From: Clostridia bacterium
GTDB taxonomy: Bacteria > Bacillota_A > Clostridia > Christensenellales > Aristaeellaceae
NCBI GenBank assembly: GCA_017525805.1
Contig: JAFXSH010000158.1
Location: 1-55,065 of the forward strand
Direction of reading: 5' to 3'
DNA length: 55,065 nt
Part shown: positions 50,161-55,065 of the stretch, in pieces
How positions within the stretch are numbered: position 1 is the stretch's first letter
Layout: each line of letters opens with the position of its first letter
The notes under the pieces: generated by a model
Database searches by the model: none
Told to the model about the DNA's origin: nothing
What the model saw: only the letters and a program-made list of their open reading frames with translations
Program-made: the position numbers and the translations under genes

Positions 50161-52775
50161 TTTGCTTCTTCTTTCCAGGCTTGATGCAGGGCGATCACCG
50201 TTTCATCGGCCAGGGCTTCGTTGACAGCCTCAAAACGCCTGACGGAAATATCCGAGAAGCGGAAGGGCTGCCCGAATTGATTCCGCTCACAGCCGATAAA
50301 CAGATTGCCCAGATAGGAGGCGATCTTGCAATCCGCTTCCGCTTCCAGCTTACCGTTCAGGTAAACGCGGTAATGATTGCCCTCCTTCACGATGGAAACG
50401 ACTACCTGATCCGCGGGATGGATCTCTGCCTCCACATATTGCGAGCCGAGGACGAAGTAGAACACGGTATCGCTGGTCTGCCGCATCAGCAAGCCCCTGT
50501 ACTTACCGGGGGTTTCGTCAAAGCAGGAAATCACGCTGCCCCTGCGCACCGTCACCCGGTCCAGCAGGAAGGTAAGGGTCCAATCCTTTTCGGGATTGTC
50601 GTACAGCTTCAGTCCCGTGTCCACACAGGCGTCCTTCTTGTTGCCCACGAAGCTGGGGGAGAGGGTATAGGTAACGTCCATGCCGGGATCACGGGGAGCC
50701 AGGTCCAGCGGGCTGGGATGCCAGGAAAGGATCTGATCCTCCGTCATCAGCCCCCGGTACACGTCCAGGTTGTACACGGTGGTGTGGGATACGCGGAATA
50801 TGTCGTCTCTTTCGTCTGTCTGGCAGCCGATGAAGAAGGAGCCGTTATAGGGCATGCAGACGCTCACATCCCCGTCCAGCAGCTTTTCGCCGTTCAGGTA
50901 TACGGTATACGCGGAGCGATCCTTCACGATAGCCAGGATGGAATTCCCTTCCGTGGGCATGGTAAGGTTCAGGCCGGAGCCGCCGCCGTAAACGATGTTC
51001 AGGATATCCTCTCCGACCTTGCGCACCAGCAGGCCGCGGTAAGCCCCCGGCTCCTCGGAGAAGCAGGAGAAGTATACCGTATCGCCGGCTTCGATCCGGG
51101 GATCGATCTGGGTAAGCAGCGTAAAGGACATATCGGGATCGGCGTAGAGCTTGCAGCCGGTATCCACATATTCCTCCCCGTCGCCCACAAAGCGGTTCTG
51201 CAGCGACAGGATCAGATCGTCCTGGGTGACTTCTTTCAGGTATTCCGCGGCTTCCGCCATGGGCAGCGCCTGCGGTTCCCAGGCCAGGGCGTCGGTTTCG
51301 TTCAGGGCGGTATCGTAAACCACCAGGTCGCGGATGGTGGTTTTGCCGAAACTCATGCGCCGTCCCGTATCGCTTACCTCGCAGCCCAGGAGCAGCGTGC
51401 CGTCGTACTGGGCAAGGGAATCGTGGCCCAGCTTCCGGTTTTCGATCAGTTCCCCGTTGATATAGATCTTGGTCCGCTGGCCCTGCTTGATCACGCAGAG
51501 CCGGATCTCATCGGGCGGGTTCTGGATACGCGCGGACATATCCGTGGCGAAGCTGATTTCCAGATCGCCGTTCGGTTCGCGGCACACCTTCAGGCCGCCC
51601 TGGCTGAGGACGTTGTTGTAGCACGCAAGCGCCACGTGGCGTTCTTCCCCCGCGGGAGGAAGGGAAAAATCGGCGCACAGGGTCCAGGAAGCCAGCGGGT
51701 TGTCGTACAGCTTCACGCCTGTGTCATAGAAATCCTGGCGGCCGTCCAACTGATACTGCTCAGTCAAAGCGAACACGGGCAGGTTCACTTCCAGCCTGAC
51801 CTGATTCCAGATATGGCTGGGGTCCTGCCGCCGGTCGGGCAGATCGTATTTGCTTTTTAGCATTTCGCCCAGGGCGCGGGCATATTTCGGCATGCCGGTC
51901 TTGTTGAAATGGCCGGGATCAAGAAAATCCTTCTGCGGATCGATGCCGTAATCCTGATAAGAATCGTTATAGTTGGTGAAACTATAGCCGTATTCCGCCG
52001 CGATGGAGCGCACCCGGCGGAATTTTTGCTGCTCGATCGCCGATATTTCATACGGCGAAGCGACGATCTCCAGATTTATTCCGTTTTTGCTGCAATAGGA
52101 AAGCAGCATCCTGAAATACTTTTCTTCTTTTTCGCCCAGGGGGGCTTCCCCCTCGGTGGTATCCTTATCCAAAATAGAAAAGGCATAGATATAATCGGAT
52201 ACTTCGGACGACAGCACCTGGAGCTCCAAATGGCTGTCCCAGGGGAAGTATTCAAAATCCTCCTGGGTCAGCTGATTATAGCGGTTGTGATAGGTCGGGA
52301 AGCCGAACAGCATGAAAGCCCGGCTTCCATCCGGCACGCTGGCCCAGATGTTTCCGATTTTTTCTTTAGAGAACCGCATGGCGATAGTGTTTTTTACCTG
52401 CACCGGGTAGGGACCATAATCCTGCTGGAAGGTGAGGCTGTGGGCGTCCAGCACCACCACCTTGGGAGACTGGTATTTCAGCGCTTCCAGCAGATAATAA
52501 TAGGAGTTCCAAATGGGTTGGATACTGCCCCAGAAGCGGTAGCCCGCGATGCCGTACTCGTCCCACAGGGTTTTGGTGCTCACGTTCATGCCCGCGTGGG
52601 AGGTGCCCAGCACAAGCACGTCCACCGTATCCTTGGGCAGGGAATAATAATTGTGTACGGGCAGGGTGCCGTCCTCCTGCTTGAACACCATGACGCTCAT
52701 GATCAATTCGAGAAGCGCCAGAAAGATGATCACGAAGGCGGCGCCTTTTCCCAGTTTTTTCAGTATGCTTTTCAT
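50157..52775 (-). CDS. Membrane-anchored SGNH acyltransferase/esterase-like protein with three LamG-like modules
   Basis: An 872-residue surface protein. Residues 9-31 form an N-terminal membrane anchor. Residues about 50-310 form an SGNH domain similar to DltD/AlgJ-type partners of MBOAT proteins: VLVLGTSHAGMN (Ser59), VVVLDAHSL, and the terminal DFLDPGHFNKTGM (Asp287, His289). Then three jellyroll modules of the LamG/concanavalin type, about 340-500, 525-690 and 702-868. Each opens with VDTGxKLYxxP and closes with a YNLDVYR-type strand, and each has a VYLNG or IYING hairpin. The third ends at the protein end. RBS GGGAGGATCG. Its adjacency to the MBOAT gene suggests it moves acyl groups to an outside sugar polymer while the modules bind that polymer. 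Confidence 0.82.
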   Translation of the reverse strand: MKSILKKLGKGAAFVIIFLALLELIMSVMVFKQEDGTLPVHNYYSLPKDTVDVLVLGTSHAGMNVSTKTLWDEYGIAGYRFWGSIQPIWNSYYYLLEALKYQSPKVVVLDAHSLTFQQDYGPYPVQVKNTIAMRFSKEKIGNIWASVPDGSRAFMLFGFPTYHNRYNQLTQEDFEYFPWDSHLELQVLSSEVSDYIYAFSILDKDTTEGEAPLGEKEEKYFRMLLSYCSKNGINLEIVASPYEISAIEQQKFRRVRSIAAEYGYSFTNYNDSYQDYGIDPQKDFLDPGHFNKTGMPKYARALGEMLKSKYDLPDRRQDPSHIWNQVRLEVNLPVFALTEQYQLDGRQDFYDTGVKLYDNPLASWTLCADFSLPPAGEERHVALACYNNVLSQGGLKVCREPNGDLEISFATDMSARIQNPPDEIRLCVIKQGQRTKIYINGELIENRKLGHDSLAQYDGTLLLGCEVSDTGRRMSFGKTTIRDLVVYDTALNETDALAWEPQALPMAEAAEYLKEVTQDDLILSLQNRFVGDGEEYVDTGCKLYADPDMSFTLLTQIDPRIEAGDTVYFSCFSEEPGAYRGLLVRKVGEDILNIVYGGGSGLNLTMPTEGNSILAIVKDRSAYTVYLNGEKLLDGDVSVCMPYNGSFFIGCQTDERDDIFRVSHTTVYNLDVYRGLMTEDQILSWHPSPLDLAPRDPGMDVTYTLSPSFVGNKKDACVDTGLKLYDNPEKDWTLTFLLDRVTVRRGSVISCFDETPGKYRGLLMRQTSDTVFYFVLGSQYVEAEIHPADQVVVSIVKEGNHYRVYLNGKLEAEADCKIASYLGNLFIGCERNQFGQPFRFSDISVRRFEAVNEALADETVIALHQAWKEEAK

Positions 52776-52805
52776 TGCATCGATCCTCCCGGAAAGCCCT
52801 TGGCG

Positions 52806-54314
52806 TCAGAACTGGAAATAGATGAAGCTGGCGGCGTCGAAGGCCGGGCCGTAAACGCCGAAGAGCAGGATCCAGAACAAAGCGCCGTAAATCACCGCCC
52901 ACCGCAGGGGCAGGGGCCAGGCCAGCAGCGAATCCCGGATGGATACGCCCCGCTCATGCAGAACGTCTACGCCGAAAAGAATCAGGATGGAAAGCACCAT
53001 CAGCCAAAAATCCGCCTGCTCCAGGCCTAAGGTGTACAGCGTGCCGTCCACCAGCAGCCAGGGATTCCAGACGAAGGAGGATTTGATGATATGGACGGCC
53101 GAGGTAAGGTCCGTGGCCCGGAAAAACACCCAGGCGATGTCTACCAGGATAAAGGTCAGCACCGTCTGCGCCAGCCGGTGCCCGAAGGATTTTGTATTGA
53201 CGCCTAATTTGTTCAGCACTTTTTGCCGGACGGGCTTGAGGATGTCGCCCACGATCTGCATCAGGCCGTTCAGGCCGCCCCAGATCACGTAAGTCCACGC
53301 TGCGCCGTGCCACAGGCCGCTGACCAGGAACACCACCATGATGTTCCGATACCGCTTCCATTTGGCGCAGCGGCTGCCGCCCAGGGGAAAATAGATATAA
53401 TCCCGGAACCAGCTGGTGAGGGAAATGTGCCACCGCCGCCAGAAATCGGCCACCGAGGTGGCGAGATAAGGCTCCTTGAAGTTCTGCATCAGATGGAAGC
53501 CCATCACCTGGGCAGAGCCGATGGCGATGGTGGTGTAGCCGTTGAAGTCGCAGTAAATCTGTACGGCGAACAGCATCGTGCCCAAAATGGGAATCACGCC
53601 TTCGTAGGAGCCGTAGTAGTTGTAAATCTGATCCACCAGCATGGCCACCCGGTCGGCGACCACCACCTTCATGAAGTAGCCCCAGATCATGAGCATGAAG
53701 CCTTTGGCCGCTTCCCGGGAATCAAAGGCGTGCTTCTCCTGGAACTGCCCCAGCAGGTTGCTGCTGCGCTCGATGGGGCCTGCCACCAATTGGGGGAAGA
53801 AGGACACGAACAGGGCGTAGCGGAAGAAATTCTTTTCCACCTTGGTCGTGCCCCGGTACACGTCGATCACATAGCTTAAGGACTGGAAGGTGAAGAAGGA
53901 AATGCCTACCGGCAGGGCGATGTTCAGCTTGGGGATCTGCAGTTGGACCCCCACCAGGGCCAGGGCGGAAACCAGGCTTTCCGTCACGAAATTGGCGTAT
54001 TTGAACCACGCCACGATGGACAGGGTAAAAATGATGGTGACAGTGGTGTACAGGGTGGCTCGGCCCGTGCGGCGCTTTTCCGGGGACACGCCCGCTTTTT
54101 CCTCCCGGCGGCAAATGTCAATGAACAGCGCGTCCAAATATGTAATCAGGGTGCAGCCTAACATCAGCAGGATAAAACGGGGATCCCAGCACATGTAAAA
54201 GTAATAGCTGCCCGCCAGCAGCAGAAAATTCCGCGCTTTTTGCCAGGGAATGAGAAAATACACGATGGCGATGGCGGGAAAGAAAATAAGATAGGACAGG
54301 GAGTTAAAAAGCAT
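52806..54314 (-). CDS. MBOAT-family O-acyltransferase (AlgI/DltB/PatA-like)
   Basis: A 502-residue membrane protein with about 11-12 helices. MBOAT hallmarks: NIALPVGISFFTFQSLSYVI, FPQLVAGPIERSS, DFNGYTTIAIGSAQVMGF, DFWRRWHISLTSWFRDYIYF (His296), and SGLWHGAAWTYVIWG with the catalytic His336. These proteins move an acyl (often acetyl) group across the membrane to a secreted partner. RBS AAAGGAGACAA. It lies 30 bases ahead of the SGNH partner gene. Polymer target (teichoic acid, exopolysaccharide or peptidoglycan) is not shown by the sequence. Confidence 0.93.
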   Translation of the reverse strand: MLFNSLSYLIFFPAIAIVYFLIPWQKARNFLLLAGSYYFYMCWDPRFILLMLGCTLITYLDALFIDICRREEKAGVSPEKRRTGRATLYTTVTIIFTLSIVAWFKYANFVTESLVSALALVGVQLQIPKLNIALPVGISFFTFQSLSYVIDVYRGTTKVEKNFFRYALFVSFFPQLVAGPIERSSNLLGQFQEKHAFDSREAAKGFMLMIWGYFMKVVVADRVAMLVDQIYNYYGSYEGVIPILGTMLFAVQIYCDFNGYTTIAIGSAQVMGFHLMQNFKEPYLATSVADFWRRWHISLTSWFRDYIYFPLGGSRCAKWKRYRNIMVVFLVSGLWHGAAWTYVIWGGLNGLMQIVGDILKPVRQKVLNKLGVNTKSFGHRLAQTVLTFILVDIAWVFFRATDLTSAVHIIKSSFVWNPWLLVDGTLYTLGLEQADFWLMVLSILILFGVDVLHERGVSIRDSLLAWPLPLRWAVIYGALFWILLFGVYGPAFDAASFIYFQF

Positions 54315-54368
54315 CGTTTGTCTCCTTTCGCCGGGACTGGGAGGGGCGAAAAAGCCGCACCGGTTTCT

Positions 54369-55065
54369 CTATTTCTTCTTTTTTGTATCCTTTGTCTTTT
54401 TGTCTTTTTCTTTTTTATCTTTTTCTTTATCTTTGCCGCTTTTCTCTTTTTCTTTTTTGTCTTTGCTGTTTTGGTCTTTTTCCTTTTTGTCTTTGTCCTT
54501 TTTCTCCTTTTCTTTTTTGTCAACTTCCTTTTTGTCTTTTTTCCGGTGCGCGTTCACGTCGGGCTCGGGCAATACCGCGTCCATTGCGAACTGATCCAGA
54601 ATGTCGCCTGCCTGCATGAAAGCGGCCCGATCCAAACCGTGGTCTGTCACCGGGAAATCGAGGCGGTTCAGGCTGTCATCTCGCTGCTCGGGCACGGTCT
54701 GTACCATCGTTTCATTTTGCTTCTTGCTTACGGTCCGTTTCGGCTTTTTGTCTGCCGGAGCAGTCACGGCTTGTGCAAGCCTGTCGTCCTTCTGCTCGGG
54801 CGCGGCCTGCACCATCGTCTCATTTTGCTTCTTGCTCACGGTCCGTTTCGGCTTTTTGTCTGCCGGAGCAGTCACGGCTTGTGCAAGCCTGTCGTCCTTC
54901 TGCTCGGGCGCGGCCTGTACCATCGTCTCATTTTGCTTCTTGCTCACGGTCCGTTTCGGCTTTTTGTCTGCCGGAGCAGTCGCGGCTTGTGCAAGCCTGT
55001 CGTCCTTCTGCTCGGGCGCGGCCTGTACCATCGTCTCATTTTGCTTCTTGCTCACGGTCCGTTTC
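54369..55065 (-). CDS. Lys-rich repeat protein, 5' end outside window (partial)
   Basis: At least 232 codons, continuing beyond the right edge. The visible part has tandem 36-residue repeats with consensus SKKQNETMVQAAPEQK followed by DDRLAQAVTAPADKKPKRT, three full copies and a degenerate fourth. Then comes a unique linker (VTDHGLDRAAFMQAGDILDQ...) and a C-terminal tail of about 70 residues made almost only of Lys, Asp and Glu (KKEKEKKDKDKKEKD). The tail is strongly basic overall. No domain is recognised. It lies 54 bases upstream of the MBOAT gene in the same direction. It may be a wall-spanning or polymer-binding protein whose charge lets it stick to teichoic acid or polysaccharide; this is inference. 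Confidence 0.7.
   Translation of the reverse strand, partial: KRTVSKKQNETMVQAAPEQKDDRLAQAATAPADKKPKRTVSKKQNETMVQAAPEQKDDRLAQAVTAPADKKPKRTVSKKQNETMVQAAPEQKDDRLAQAVTAPADKKPKRTVSKKQNETMVQTVPEQRDDSLNRLDFPVTDHGLDRAAFMQAGDILDQFAMDAVLPEPDVNAHRKKDKKEVDKKEKEKKDKDKKEKDQNSKDKKEKEKSGKDKEKDKKEKDKKTKDTKKKK
54680..55065. repeat. Tandem 108-bp coding repeats
   Basis: A 108-bp unit recurs at 54733-54840, 54841-54948 and 54949-55056 with only a few base differences, starts again at 55057 up to the window end, and a degenerate copy lies on the left (about 54680-54732). The number of copies is unknown because the array leaves the window. The near identity of copies suggests recent expansion or gene-conversion and a risk of assembly collapse. 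Confidence 0.9.

Noticed and set aside
54433..54540. Possible long poly-purine/poly-pyrimidine regulatory tract
   Set aside because: It is fully explained as codons for the Lys/Asp/Glu tail of the repeat protein.
54680..55065. CRISPR array, because of regular repeats
   Set aside because: The unit is 108 bp, contiguous without variable spacers, and keeps an open reading frame, so it is a coding tandem repeat.

Overview
The window looks like a chromosomal segment of a GC-rich, low-intestinal or rumen type Clostridia (Firmicutes). Evidence is the Gram-positive gene set: the conserved block darA(yaaQ)-holB-ricT(yaaT), type III glutamine synthetase, ECF-type folate S-component, SpoIIAA/RsbV and RsbW-like partner proteins, a Spo0E-like phosphatase with Spo0A-box-like sites, strong AGGAGG ribosome sites and TTGACA/TATAAT promoters. 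A Christensenellales-like host is my guess from the style of the signal peptides; it is not proven. I see no rRNA, tRNA, CRISPR array, prophage, integrase or IS transposase.

Layout. 200-11023: a rhamnogalacturonan/pectin-oligosaccharide locus on the + strand (GH105, two LplB/YtcP-type permeases, solute-binding protein, a GH2-like protein with a changed acid/base position, CE4-type deacetylase, PL22-type oligogalacturonate lyase, CE12-type acetylesterase). 11126-14228: a metal (probably zinc) group with a Fur-family regulator, a His/Cys membrane peptide, a ZnuA-like binding protein with a ZinT domain inserted between its lobes, and a small secreted protein. 14272-16521: folate-type ECF S-component, endonuclease III, a secreted cadherin-like protein. 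16704-22792: AraC regulator and Gfo/Idh/MocA oxidoreductase on the - strand, a divergent heterodimeric ABC exporter, and, facing it, an easily missed 46-aa peptide gene with a double-glycine-leader-like motif. 22894-25074: murC-comF. 25216-30904: a complete oligopeptide/dipeptide ABC importer operon. 30969-33545: MFS exporter with a structured leader, aldose 1-epimerase. 33665-36968: degenerate VanY-like protein, then darA-holB-ricT and a DUF2007-like protein. 37042-41203: an EndoQ-UvrD fusion, a 55-aa Spo0E-like gene, a cluster of Spo0A-box-like sequences, and a LURP-one-like protein. 41308-45888: serC-serA and glnN. 45956-47003: RsbV/RsbW-like partner-switch pair with a small fragment between them. 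47026-55065: a - strand surface-polymer modification operon (Lys-rich repeat protein, MBOAT acyltransferase, SGNH protein with three LamG-like modules, and a giant membrane protein made of two duplicated halves).

How the genes work together. The first 11 kb imports acetylated, unsaturated pectin fragments and degrades them in the cytoplasm; the ATPase for the CUT1 importer and any secreted pectate/rhamnogalacturonan lyase are not in the window. The last 8 kb most resembles an O-acylation machine of the DltB/DltD or AlgI/AlgJ kind, with two unusual architectural additions, and is my best candidate for an undescribed system. Runners-up are the double-glycine-like peptide next to an ABC exporter, the EndoQ-helicase fusion, and the ZinT-in-ZnuA insertion.
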